Assembly (NCBI RefSeq): GCF_001571285.1
Contig: NZ_BCTM01000008.1
Location: 62,001 to 126,000 of the forward strand
DNA: 64,000 nt
Direction: 5' to 3'
From: Kluyvera cryocrescens NBRC 102467
GTDB lineage: Bacteria > Pseudomonadota > Gammaproteobacteria > Enterobacterales > Enterobacteriaceae
Part shown: piece after piece, positions 8,588 through 17,530 of the stretch
Layout: every line of letters begins with the position of its first letter
How positions within the stretch are numbered: position 1 is the first letter of the stretch
Translations under genes and position numbers: made by a program
The notes under the pieces: model-generated
Database searches by the model: none
Seen by the model: only the letters and a program-made list of their open reading frames with translations
What the model was told of the DNA's origin: nothing

Positions 8588-9301
8588 TCAGAGACCGTTG
8601 GCAGTGTGAAGAATCTCAGGCCAATGGTGACACGAGGGAAAAATAAAGGCATCGGGCTGCTTAATCGCGGCTTCCTGCCAGTAAAAACCTTGCCCGTATT
8701 GGACATTGAGCTGCTGTGCTAACCGCAGATCGTTCGCCGTTTCGATACCTTCAACAATGGTCTGCTCGCCATAAATCTTTACGCGTGCGATTTGCTCTGC
8801 CAGTTCGTCAGGGTTCTGGCGATGGAGATGAAAGTAAGCGCGATCGATTTTGATGCCATCAAACTGCCAGCCCAGTCGGCTTAAGGCGGAGAAATAGCTG
8901 GCGTGATAGTCATCCAACCAAATTTCAAACCCAGCGGTACGCAGCATTTCAAGATTTTTCGCCAGCAAAATGTGCTGCAACGGCGTCAGTTGCCCGAGGT
9001 TTTGCGGATCCTGTAGCTCTATGACCTGTCGAAAGGGAGAGAGCAAAAGGCTACGGATATGCGTTTCGCGGATCAGCACCTCAATCGTTAAGTTGATGAA
9101 CCATTTGCTCTTGAGTCCCGCAAGCTTCAGCGATTGGAGTTGCCACTCGCGTAATTTGAGCAGAACCGATGCGTCGTGCTGAGCAAAAAACAGCTCGAGT
9201 GGGATGGTGGCGTGCGCATCGGCCAGCACTTCGTAGTAGTCGGTAGGGCGAGGGTTAGCCAGCGCAACAATAGGCTGTAACCGAATTTTCTCCATACGCA
9301 T
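8588..9301 (-). CDS. Stand-alone EAL-domain cyclic-di-GMP phosphodiesterase
   Basis: 237 residues, essentially one EAL domain. The metal and substrate residues appear intact though the motifs vary: E24 in EVL, N70 in INLT, E95 in ELQD, D130-D131 in LDDY, K151 in KIDR, E184 and E187 in VEGIET, Q204 in QGFYW. An active c-di-GMP phosphodiesterase is therefore plausible. It lies next to a fimbrial locus and a membrane winged-helix regulator, a neighbourhood like Klebsiella mrkHIJ, where an EAL protein tunes fimbriae. An intergenic region of ~770 bp separates it, so the link is inferred. An RNA- or protein-binding degenerate role (YdiV-like) is less likely. Confidence 0.82.
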   Translation of the reverse strand: MRMEKIRLQPIVALANPRPTDYYEVLADAHATIPLELFFAQHDASVLLKLREWQLQSLKLAGLKSKWFINLTIEVLIRETHIRSLLLSPFRQVIELQDPQNLGQLTPLQHILLAKNLEMLRTAGFEIWLDDYHASYFSALSRLGWQFDGIKIDRAYFHLHRQNPDELAEQIARVKIYGEQTIVEGIETANDLRLAQQLNVQYGQGFYWQEAAIKQPDAFIFPSCHHWPEILHTANGL

Positions 9302-10067
9302 TTTGCTTCGCCTTTCTCAGATATCTCGCCCAATATTAAGGTGCTGCCCTGATGGCTTTCCACATATACCACCAATGCTCAATTAAATAGATGTTTATTC
9401 TTGTTTATTGCCTGTTTTAATATTTTAATGGAAGTGAACGTGTTTGAAGGTGGCGTTTTTGACGTGTTCTTATAATCTGTTTTGAGTGTGTGAGAACGAC
9501 TTAAGCGATTATTTACAGAACAAGATGTGCAGGGTGTTGAAATTATCGTTACTCACTTTTAATATATCATTAACCAAATTATAACAGTATTATCTGCGGG
9601 CGCCAAATTAAGCGGCTGTTCTTGGGTGTTATGCGTGATTGTCATCGACGTAAACTATCATCACCCCAGCTTTTGTGGTGGCCAAGTCATTTTTGTCGTG
9701 CTTTTCAGGGATTATCTGGCATTGGCAGAGTGAATATTGAGCTGGTGCAGGATATATCATCAGACATAATCCATAGCCCCTACGATAAATATCTGGTCAT
9801 TCATTAATCCATTCCTTAATTACTTAATATGGAAGTGTCATTTTTTCTATTTTTATAGTAAATTATGTCGTCTTTTGCTATTTCTATGGTATAAAAATAT
9901 TACATCTTATCGATTGTGCACTTAATGTTTCAAAGTTATCTCTTAGTAAATATTATTAGTATTAAGATTTTTCTTAAAAATGATCTGCATTCGGTTTCTC
10001 TGATTGGCCTCAATTTGTTGCGCAAGTGAATGATGCTTTGATGCCGTGGAAAAGAGCCTTGGATATG
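9302..10067. other. AT-rich intergenic region, no gene found
   Basis: 766 bp, markedly AT-rich, between the divergent EAL and winged-helix genes. The small ORF at 9622-9807 lacks a ribosome site and is not convincing. The base composition suggests H-NS-type silenced promoter DNA, as is common before horizontally acquired fimbriae regulators. Confidence 0.5.
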
Positions 10068-10895
10068 ATATTTACGATTAATGGACAAATTGTTTTTGAT
10101 TCTGATACAGGAATGCTTGGACTGATTGACTCTTTGGATGAGAGGGTGCAAATATCCAATCCAACCAAGCGACTATTATTGCTGCTCATTCAACATCAAG
10201 GAGAGGCGGTTAAAAGAGATATTATCTTTAAAAAAGTCTGGGATGACTTTGGCATGATTTCCAGCAACAACAACTTAAATCAGTGTGTGAGTAAACTTCG
10301 CCGGTTAATTAAAAATTTTGGTCTCGATGATGAGGCCATTGTGACCATACCTAAAATCGGTTTTATGCTGCATCCGCAGATAGAAATTGAACGCGGTGCT
10401 GATGTTACATTAATGCCGCATGAGGGTGATATCAGCGTTGAATCTGATTTTGAGCACTCACCGGAGCATGTTCCTGCTGAGCATACGTTGAAAGAGAGGA
10501 CGGCAGGTTTGCTGATACGTTCTAATATCTCGTTGTTAATATTACTGATCGCCATCATTGCCTTGGGCGCTGCGGTGGGTATTTGGTTTGCAACCAAACC
10601 GCTGGAGCGGCGAGAAGTCTTTGTCGGCCAGGCCGGGACCTGCAAAATCCTGATGTCTGAAACCTTGCTGCAGGATGATAATAGCACGACGCTAAAATCT
10701 GGCGTGTTGAGTTATGCGCAAAGGCTTAAGCCACAATGTACCAGCGATGAATATGTGCTGGTGATTAAAAGCCGCACGTTGCGCACATGGAGTCGAGATT
10801 TATCGCGCTTGTATTTTATGCGCTGCGGCACACTGCGTGATAGTAAGTCTGAAGTCTGCTGGAGTATTACCGAACCGGCTGCATCAGCTGGTTGA
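10068..10895 (+). CDS. Membrane-anchored winged-helix regulator (ToxR/CadC type)
   Basis: 275 residues from ATG 10068, preferred over in-frame ATGs at 10026 and 10041 because the family starts with a short strand like MIFTINGQIVF and AAAGAG lies before it. Residues 1-105 form an OmpR/ToxR-type winged helix (TKRLLLLLIQHQGEAVKRDII ... IPKIGF). A single membrane segment (LLILLIAIIALGAAVGIWF) follows an acidic linker, then a ~95-residue periplasmic domain with four cysteines (GTCKI, PQCTS, MRCGT, EVCWS) that could form disulfides. One-component membrane regulators of this type often control nearby fimbriae, here the operon at 11497. Confidence 0.8.
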   Translation: MFTINGQIVFDSDTGMLGLIDSLDERVQISNPTKRLLLLLIQHQGEAVKRDIIFKKVWDDFGMISSNNNLNQCVSKLRRLIKNFGLDDEAIVTIPKIGFMLHPQIEIERGADVTLMPHEGDISVESDFEHSPEHVPAEHTLKERTAGLLIRSNISLLILLIAIIALGAAVGIWFATKPLERREVFVGQAGTCKILMSETLLQDDNSTTLKSGVLSYAQRLKPQCTSDEYVLVIKSRTLRTWSRDLSRLYFMRCGTLRDSKSEVCWSITEPAASAG

Positions 10896-10941
10896 GAGAG
10901 CGGTGCTAACCGCGAATGTTTCCGTTCAGGGTATCCCGCTA

Positions 10942-10979
10942 TAAAAGGCCGCTTTGCCAAATCAAAGCGGCCTTTTTTA
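10942..10979. terminator. Strong bidirectional terminator
   Basis: AAAGGCCGCTTTG paired with CAAAGCGGCC and flanked by A and T runs, after the winged-helix regulator. It separates that gene from the fimbrial operon. Confidence 0.85.
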
Positions 10980-11496
10980 AGTTAACTTTCCCGTCACTTT
11001 GTTGCTTCTACTCCATCTTTTGGTCCTATCCGACCCGTTGCGCAACTCTTCTGTGCAATTGTGTTGTTCTCCTCGCGATACGTTTTTTAACGTCAGAACT
11101 TGATGCTACCGCCCGCCCGTTATTTAACAACACGCACCGTCCCGCGTACTTTGGCTAAGTCACTACGCATTCCAGACGGGGTTTATGAATAAGCATGAAT
11201 GCTGAATGATGGCATCGATTTAATTTTTGCAAAAGGATACATAATTAACAAAAACACCACAAAACAAATGGTCTTTTATCAGGGGTAAGAACTTAATAAA
11301 GCTTATTCTAACATTAAAAATAGAATAAAAATCTATTGAATCACCGTCTGATGGTTAATTGTTGTGTGATTTGGCGAAATGTATATGATTTGTGTCAGTG
11401 GTAGCGGCAACCTTATTGAAGTTTCTGATAGCCAGGAAACGGTGGCCTGACCATAAAAACAAACAGCGTGTCTTATAAATTACAGGAAACAGCACC
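10980..11496. promoter_or_regulatory. Upstream region of fimbrial operon
   Basis: About 517 bp without a credible gene; the part from 11210 to 11400 is very AT-rich and should hold the fimbrial promoter. I looked for fimS-type inverted repeats of an invertible switch and saw none. CAGGAAACAG just before 11497 is the ribosome site of the pilin gene. Confidence 0.5.
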
Positions 11497-12033
11497 ATGA
11501 ATAAAAAAACCACCATCGCCATGTTTGTAAGCGTCATGCTGGCATCCAGCAGTGCAATGGCTATTTCAGATAACACCATTACTTTTCAGGGGGAGGTGAC
11601 TGATGAAACGTGCTCTGTGGCAATTAATGGTAATGGCGCCACGCCGGTAATCTTATTACCAACCGTCAGCACCAAAGATCTGGCAAAAAGCGGTGATACC
11701 GCTGGGGATATTACGTTTGATATTGGGTTAGCGGGTTGTACGGGTAATCCGTCTACCGAGACCAATATTTCAACCGTCTTTGTCGGTAATCAGGTCACTA
11801 CCAATGGCAACCTCGGAAATACCGGCAGCGCAGGTAATGTTGAAATTCAGTTGCTCGACACCAAAAATGCCGTGATTAATTTGACCAACGGCTTCACCGG
11901 TAACGGAGACTTAAAACTGGCTGCGGGTGCGTCTGAAGCCTCTGCGACTTATACCGCCCAATATTATGCCACCGCTGCCGCCACCGCGGGTACGGTAGAA
12001 GCGACGTTACAATACGCTGTTTCTTATCAGTAA
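11497..12033 (+). CDS. Major fimbrial subunit (type 1-like pilin)
   Basis: 178 residues. A signal peptide (MNKKTTIAMFVSVMLASSSAMA) is followed by a mature N-terminal extension (ISDNTITFQGEVTDETC) that would complement a neighbouring subunit. C39 and C81 are placed for the conserved pilin disulfide, and the C-terminus ends YAVSYQ, the beta-zipper recognised by chaperones. It is the first gene of a pilin-chaperone-usher-adhesin-chaperone operon. The terminator-like hairpin right after it should make it the most expressed gene of the operon. Confidence 0.9.
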   Translation: MNKKTTIAMFVSVMLASSSAMAISDNTITFQGEVTDETCSVAINGNGATPVILLPTVSTKDLAKSGDTAGDITFDIGLAGCTGNPSTETNISTVFVGNQVTTNGNLGNTGSAGNVEIQLLDTKNAVINLTNGFTGNGDLKLAAGASEASATYTAQYYATAAATAGTVEATLQYAVSYQ

Positions 12034-12042
12034 TCATCAATG

Positions 12043-12070
12043 GCATGGCGTCATTTGGCGCCATGCTTTT
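12043..12070 (+). terminator. Intercistronic terminator/attenuator after the pilin gene
   Basis: GCATGGCG at 12043-12050 pairs with CGCCATGC at 12059-12066, followed by TTTT. It lies between pilin and chaperone genes of one operon, where partial termination or 3'-end protection raises pilin mRNA over assembly genes. Confidence 0.7.
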
Positions 12071-12091
12071 AATTCGGTGAAGGTGGTATCG

Positions 12092-12853
12092 ATGAAGTCT
12101 GCTTTATATGGTCGCCATGTACGGTATGTTATCGGGTTTATTATCGGATTAATGATTATTCCTTCGGCATATTCCAGCGTCACGATGCTAGGCAATCGTA
12201 TCATTTATCCAGCAGCAGCGAGGTCCGTTGACGTTCAGCTTAAAAATAATGACGACTTTCCCTACATTATTCAAACCTGGTTTGATGACGGTAACCTAAA
12301 TGCCGGGCCAAATCAGGCCAGCGGAATTCCATTCGTTGCCACCCCGCCTGTTTTTCGGATTCAAGGGAAAAATGGCCAAATAATACGCATTGCGGCGACG
12401 GGAAATAAAAATCTACCGCCAGATCGTGAATCAGTCTATTGGTTTAATATTTTACAAATTCCGCCTTCTAATTTGCAGGGAACAGAAAATAAAAACCGAA
12501 TGCTGGTTATGCTGCGTACTCGGGTAAAACTGTTTTATCGTCCGGCAGGCATATCGGCACCCACGGCACAATTAAAAAATCTCAAGGTCAGGCTGCTGTG
12601 GAACAGCAGTCGAGGGCTGGGCGTGGAAATAGCAAATCCGCATCCTTGGTTTGCTTCTATCAGCGACATCGCGGTCACGCTCGTCGGTCAAAAAAGCACG
12701 CTGCACGCGGATATGGTGAGCCCATTTTCACAGCGCACTTTCTGGTTCCCGGCGATAAAAAACAGGCCTAAAAGCGGTGGCACGGTGTTGGTCACCGCGG
12801 TCAACGATCAGGGGAGCCGAATAAATGAACAATATGATGTCGCGTTACCCTGA
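12092..12853 (+). CDS. Periplasmic fimbrial chaperone
   Basis: 253 residues. ATG 12092 is preferred over GTG 12077: AAGGTGG lies 5 bases before it. Signal peptide to about residue 28 (SAYSS). The PapD-type features are present: GNRIIYPAAARSVDVQLKN in the first domain, the variable loop, and PPDRESVYWFNILQIPP, the strand before the hydrophobic G1 strand (RMLVMLRTRVKLFYRP). It caps pilins through donor-strand complementation. Its 3' end overlaps the usher gene by 29 bp. Confidence 0.9.
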   Translation: MKSALYGRHVRYVIGFIIGLMIIPSAYSSVTMLGNRIIYPAAARSVDVQLKNNDDFPYIIQTWFDDGNLNAGPNQASGIPFVATPPVFRIQGKNGQIIRIAATGNKNLPPDRESVYWFNILQIPPSNLQGTENKNRMLVMLRTRVKLFYRPAGISAPTAQLKNLKVRLLWNSSRGLGVEIANPHPWFASISDIAVTLVGQKSTLHADMVSPFSQRTFWFPAIKNRPKSGGTVLVTAVNDQGSRINEQYDVALP

Positions 12854-15392
12854 ATTTAGCGTCAGTCTGCTGGGATCGCTGGTGGCCATCGGCTGGACGG
12901 GAATGGCGCATGGCGAAGAATATCAATTTGACCCCTCGTTATTCCAGGGCACGCCCTATGACGTCAACCTGGCGCAGTTTGGGGCGCGAGACGTCATGCC
13001 CGGCAACTATCGCGTTGATGTCTATGTGAATAACACGCTGGCGGCGAGCGGCAGCGACGTCGAATTTCGTCATTCGTCACAGAGTGGAACGACAGAACCT
13101 TGCCTTTCGCGGGAGGTGATGACGGCAGTCCAGCTCAAGTCGCTGGCGGGTGAAAAGCAGGCCGATGCGGGCGAGTGTCATTCATTGCGGGAATGGACAG
13201 CGGCGGGAAGCTGGCAGTTTGACCAATCGACATTACGTCTGCAGTTGTCTATTCCCTCCACGGAGCTGGTGCGCAGCACGCGCGGATACATCCCGCCTAC
13301 GGAATGGGACGCGGGGATGCTGGCGCTATTTTTGCGCCACAATACTAGCTATACCACCACGGAAAATACCGGTAGCCATTCTCGTTACCAGTATTTATGG
13401 AGCGGCATTAACAGCGGGCTAAATATTGGCCTGTGGCAACTCCGTCACCAGGGCAATTTACGCTACGTCGACAGTAATATGGGCAACCGTGCCTACCACT
13501 ACAGCGCGGTTCGCACATGGCTCCAGCGGCCGATCGAGCCTCTTAACAGCGTGATCTCGCTGGGCGATGGCTATACCGATAGCAGTCTGTTCGGTAGCCT
13601 GTCGTTTAACGGCGTCAAGCTGGCCACCGATGAGCGCATGCGTCCGCAGGGTAAACGCGGCTACGCACCGGAGATCCGTGGCGTAGCCGCAAGTTCGGCC
13701 CGTGTGGTGGTGAAACAGCTAGGCCGCGTTATCTATGAAACGCAGGTCGCGCCAGGACCTTTCCTCATTGACGATCTTTATAACACGCGTAACCAGGGCG
13801 ATATCGATGTCGATGTGATTGAAGCAGACGGCAAAATATCGACCTTTACGGTGCCGTATTCCTCCGTTCCCGATTCGGTTCGTCCGGGGAATTGGCATTA
13901 CGCAGTGGCGGCAGGAAAAGTGCGTGATTATTACAGCGTCGATAACGACTTTATTGAGGGCGTTGTTCAGCAAGGGGTGAGTAACCAACTGACCTTAAAC
14001 CTGGGGACGCGGCAGGCAAAGGATTATCAGGCCTGGCTGGCGGGGGGCGTTTGGGCGAGCTGGCTTGGTGCGGTAGGTGTCAATGCAACCTGGTCGAGCG
14101 CGCGGGTGTTGAATAACCAGCGCGAACAGGGATGGCGGGCGGAAACCAGCTACAGCAAAACCTTTTCATCGGGCACGAACCTGGTGTTGGCCGCCTATCG
14201 TTATTCCACCGAAGGTTTTCGCGATTTACAGGACGTTTTGGGCGTACGCCGCGAGGCCAAAAACGGCATCAGTTATTACTCCGATACGCTACAGCAGCGT
14301 AATCGACTGTCGGCGGCCGTAAGCCAGTCGATGGGCGATTGGGGAATGCTCAATCTGAATGCCAGCACGGCGGATTATTATAATAATCAGTCGCGCATTA
14401 CCCAAATCCAGGCGGGCTACAGCAACCAATGGCGACGCATCAGCTACGGCATTAACGTGGCGCGTCAGCGTACCACGTGGGATTACGGGCGCTTCACTCG
14501 CAGTATTGATGATGTGCCTTCGTCCAGCAGCCAGCAAAAATATACCGAAACCACGCTGTCGGTGAACGTGTCGATCCCTCTTGACTGGGGACGCAGTATG
14601 TCAAACGTGACATATAACTACAGCCAGTCAAAGCAGAGCCGGTCTTCAACGGTTTCGCTGACCGGCTCGTCAGGTGAATACCGCGATCTAACCTGGTCGG
14701 CCTACGGGGGGTATGAGCAATATCGCCAGGGCGGCAATACCACCGCCTGGGGGGGCAACGTGCAAAAAAATACCCGCATTGGGGCCTTACGAGCCAGCTA
14801 CGACCAGGGCGATAACTATCGACAGGCCGGGTTGGGGGCTTCCGGAACGCTGGTGATTCATCCCGGCGGGGTCACCCTAGGGCCGTGGACGAGTGAGACG
14901 TTTGCTCTGATCCATGCTGAAGGGGCGCAGGGGGCGATTGTGCAAAACGGACAGGGGGCGGTGATCGACAGTTTTGGTTACGCTATTTTCCCCGCGTTAT
15001 CCCCGTATCGCAGCAATAACGTCAGTCTTGAAACGCGTCAAATGAGCCGCGACGCGGAGCTGGTTGGCGGCAGCCAGCGCGTCGTGCCTTATGCCGGAGC
15101 TATCGCGCGGGTGAATTTCCAGACCCTGAAAGGAAAGGCGGTGCTAATTAATTTGTCATCCACCCAAGGAGCGGTTCCACCGATGGGGGCCGAGGTGCGT
15201 ACCGCCGAAGGCACACTTATCGGCATGGTTGGCCAGGGGGGGCAAATCTATGCCCGGGTACCGAATGCCTCCGGGCTGTTACGCGTACTTTGGGGCGAGG
15301 GCACTCATCATCATTGCGTGGTTCGTTACCAGGTGACCGGGAAAAACGAGGCAGATTTGATTCACCTGAATCAGGTCTGCGAAAGGGAGTAA
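12825..15392 (+). CDS. Outer-membrane fimbrial usher
   Basis: 855 residues, usual FimD/PapC size. A signal peptide (to about AHGEEY) precedes the N-terminal periplasmic domain (FDPSLFQGTPYDVNLAQFG), a C61-type cysteine pair (EPCLS ... GECHS), the 24-strand pore with plug (DLYNTRNQGDIDVDVIEADG), and C-terminal domains (GAIARVNFQTLKGKAVLI; HHHCVVRYQV). It overlaps the chaperone gene, giving translational coupling. The sequence is GC-richer than the upstream regulatory region. Confidence 0.92.
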   Translation: MNNMMSRYPEFSVSLLGSLVAIGWTGMAHGEEYQFDPSLFQGTPYDVNLAQFGARDVMPGNYRVDVYVNNTLAASGSDVEFRHSSQSGTTEPCLSREVMTAVQLKSLAGEKQADAGECHSLREWTAAGSWQFDQSTLRLQLSIPSTELVRSTRGYIPPTEWDAGMLALFLRHNTSYTTTENTGSHSRYQYLWSGINSGLNIGLWQLRHQGNLRYVDSNMGNRAYHYSAVRTWLQRPIEPLNSVISLGDGYTDSSLFGSLSFNGVKLATDERMRPQGKRGYAPEIRGVAASSARVVVKQLGRVIYETQVAPGPFLIDDLYNTRNQGDIDVDVIEADGKISTFTVPYSSVPDSVRPGNWHYAVAAGKVRDYYSVDNDFIEGVVQQGVSNQLTLNLGTRQAKDYQAWLAGGVWASWLGAVGVNATWSSARVLNNQREQGWRAETSYSKTFSSGTNLVLAAYRYSTEGFRDLQDVLGVRREAKNGISYYSDTLQQRNRLSAAVSQSMGDWGMLNLNASTADYYNNQSRITQIQAGYSNQWRRISYGINVARQRTTWDYGRFTRSIDDVPSSSSQQKYTETTLSVNVSIPLDWGRSMSNVTYNYSQSKQSRSSTVSLTGSSGEYRDLTWSAYGGYEQYRQGGNTTAWGGNVQKNTRIGALRASYDQGDNYRQAGLGASGTLVIHPGGVTLGPWTSETFALIHAEGAQGAIVQNGQGAVIDSFGYAIFPALSPYRSNNVSLETRQMSRDAELVGGSQRVVPYAGAIARVNFQTLKGKAVLINLSSTQGAVPPMGAEVRTAEGTLIGMVGQGGQIYARVPNASGLLRVLWGEGTHHHCVVRYQVTGKNEADLIHLNQVCERE

Positions 15393-15396
15393 TACC

Positions 15397-16725
15397 ATGA
15401 CGCTGTTATTAAAAATACTCATTACGCTGGCAACGTTATTCTGCATCCTGCCGCTGCAGGCCACCTGTATTAAAGTCACCGCATCGTCATCTTTATCGGC
15501 CGCTGCGATTCAGGCTGGATACACGGCGGCTAGTTGGGCGGGTGCCTGTGACACCTGCAATGGCAATATCGGGCTGCCGTCGGTAATTAGCATTAATAGC
15601 GGCAATAATTTCCAGCCTGCAGGAACGCTACTGGCCAGCTCCGTAGGCAATTTTTTGACCGGAGCGACCAACGTCGCGTACTCCAGCAACCAGATCCTGT
15701 TCCGCTGCCAGTCCGCAGATGCGGGTAGCCTGTATGAAATGTACGCCACCAACGGCGATAACGCCTATACCGGCATGTATGCCGTCTCCGAAGTTGACGG
15801 CGCTTATTATGACGTGGCGAAAAACGTGGCGGTACGTATGACTAACTTGAGTACTGGTGAGTATTACAGCCGCTACTGGAAAGAGCGCAAATTAACCGCT
15901 GAAAGTTGGTTTGACGATGGCCAGTATATTTATATTCCGGCTAGCGCATTCAGCAACGTACTGTATGAAATGTATAAAATTAGCGCCACGACCTATTTTG
16001 TGTCGGCTAGTAATATGTACAAGGATGCTTATACCCAACCGCGGGGATATATGGCGTTTAAAGGCCCAGGCTTAGATACCAATAGCCTGAAGGCGGGTAT
16101 GGATAGCGCCAGTTATTATTATGGCTGGCATCACCATTGGCCGGGTGCATGGAGCACCTACGGCAAAGTGACCTATGTGCGCGGTGCATTATGCCAGGTG
16201 CAGGATTACCCTTCGATGGTCTTTTTGCCTGCCATCAGCCGCAGTGAGCTGAATGCCGGGATGAGCAGTCAGGCGCCTTTTTCCGTCAGCATTGAATGCG
16301 AGGCAGGGGCGGTGTCATCGACCAATGCCTCAACCACCACCTCCGCCAATGTTGCGATGGGTTTTTTAGTTAACCAACCGACGGCGGTCAGCAGCGCGCA
16401 GACACTGCGTCTGGTTACCAGCGGCGGGGGGCTGACCTGGCTCCTCGATAACCGCTATGGCAGCCCCGGCGTGGCATCAGGCGTTGGCATTCGCATTTAT
16501 AACAGCAATGGCAGCGCGATAAACCTGTTGCCCGATAGAGGGAGTTCGGGAACCGGCAATTTACGCGGCTGGTACGCTTTTAAAGATCTTACCTCTTTGG
16601 CCAGCTCGGGAACAACAAATAGCTACCGAGGTGATTTTACGGCCTCGCTTGAGGCAATTTCAGGTCAAACGATTACGGCGGGAACGGTCAATGCGCAGCT
16701 ACAGGTGGTGGTCAGTTTTCAATAG
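15397..16725 (+). CDS. Fimbrial tip adhesin
   Basis: 442 residues, larger than a pilin. Signal peptide MTLLLKILITLATLFCILPLQA, then a serine/glycine/tyrosine-rich N-terminal receptor domain (about 25-290) followed by a pilin-like domain from about 295 that ends LQVVVSFQ, the conserved chaperone-binding C-terminus. This two-domain layout after the usher gene is that of FimH/MrkD-type tip adhesins. Receptor is unknown. The stretch GWHHHWPG near residue 245 is unusual and could contribute to binding. Confidence 0.82.
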   Translation: MTLLLKILITLATLFCILPLQATCIKVTASSSLSAAAIQAGYTAASWAGACDTCNGNIGLPSVISINSGNNFQPAGTLLASSVGNFLTGATNVAYSSNQILFRCQSADAGSLYEMYATNGDNAYTGMYAVSEVDGAYYDVAKNVAVRMTNLSTGEYYSRYWKERKLTAESWFDDGQYIYIPASAFSNVLYEMYKISATTYFVSASNMYKDAYTQPRGYMAFKGPGLDTNSLKAGMDSASYYYGWHHHWPGAWSTYGKVTYVRGALCQVQDYPSMVFLPAISRSELNAGMSSQAPFSVSIECEAGAVSSTNASTTTSANVAMGFLVNQPTAVSSAQTLRLVTSGGGLTWLLDNRYGSPGVASGVGIRIYNSNGSAINLLPDRGSSGTGNLRGWYAFKDLTSLASSGTTNSYRGDFTASLEAISGQTITAGTVNAQLQVVVSFQ

Positions 16726-17404
16726 TGTCATCGGTGGTGTGCTCCTATCGGTGGCGACGCAGAGTGTTGCCGCCGTCAATGTGGATCGCACGCGGGTGAT
16801 CTTTACCGCCGATGAACAAGTGCAAACGCTAAATTTATCCAATGATGGCAACACGCCCATGCTGCTGCAGGTATGGACCGATAAGGGCGATCCGCAGGTG
16901 ACGCCAGACCAGGTCATCACCCCTGTGGTGGTGTTGCCGCCGTTATTTAAAATGTTACCCGGCGAACTGCGCGCATTACGCATGATGCTTACCACCCGCC
17001 ACGGCCTCGCCGATGATCGGGAAAGCGTGTTTTGGTTGAATATTTTCCAGATAGCGCCAATCGGCAATGATGACGCGCAGCGGCAGGAAAAGATCGCGCT
17101 GCCGCTGCGTCTGCGTTTAAAGGTCTTTATTCGCCCTCCGGGTTTATCGGCGCCGCAGCAGAAGGACGAGGAAGCGCTGCAGTTCAGCCTGGCCCGCGGC
17201 AGGCTTAACATTATCAACCCGACTGCATGGCATATGAGTCTGTCCGTAACGCTTTCGGGGCAGCCGCCGATCGGTAATCTGATGATTTCCCCGTTTGACG
17301 AACTGACGGTGCCGTTAGTGACGCCGGCGTCGCCGGCTAGCATCGTCAATTACCGGGTGATTACCGATGATGGTCATTATCGCGAATACCAAAAGCGTAT
17401 TTGA
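16691..17404 (+). CDS. Second periplasmic fimbrial chaperone
   Basis: 237 residues from ATG 16691; the upstream ATG 16631 would put 20 basic residues ahead of a normal signal peptide (WWSVFNSVIGGVLLSVATQSVAA). PapD-family signatures: NVDRTRVIFTADEQVQTLNLSND, DDRESVFWLNIFQIAP and LPLRLRLKVFIRP. The start lies inside the adhesin gene (35-bp overlap), so expression is coupled to it. Two chaperones in a five-gene operon suggests this one serves the adhesin and the first the pilin. Confidence 0.88.
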   Translation: MRSYRWWSVFNSVIGGVLLSVATQSVAAVNVDRTRVIFTADEQVQTLNLSNDGNTPMLLQVWTDKGDPQVTPDQVITPVVVLPPLFKMLPGELRALRMMLTTRHGLADDRESVFWLNIFQIAPIGNDDAQRQEKIALPLRLRLKVFIRPPGLSAPQQKDEEALQFSLARGRLNIINPTAWHMSLSVTLSGQPPIGNLMISPFDELTVPLVTPASPASIVNYRVITDDGHYREYQKRI

Positions 17405-17530
17405 GTTTCCGCAGGCGCGTACCGACAACGCCATGACCTGAGATGCACGCGAAGGTTGCCTTTTTCCGTCGCTTTATGCTTTGTTATTACGCCTATTCCA
17501 TGACAAGCGCGCATTCACAGGGGAACACAG

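Noticed and set aside
9622-9807. Small ORF in the AT-rich region before the winged-helix regulator
   Set aside because: No ribosome site and no recognisable protein feature.
10916-11158. 80-codon ORF after the winged-helix regulator
   Set aside because: It begins inside the sequence that forms the terminator and has no domain or signal-peptide logic.
11210-11496. Invertible fimS-like switch before the pilin gene
   Set aside because: No flanking inverted repeats and no recombinase gene were seen.
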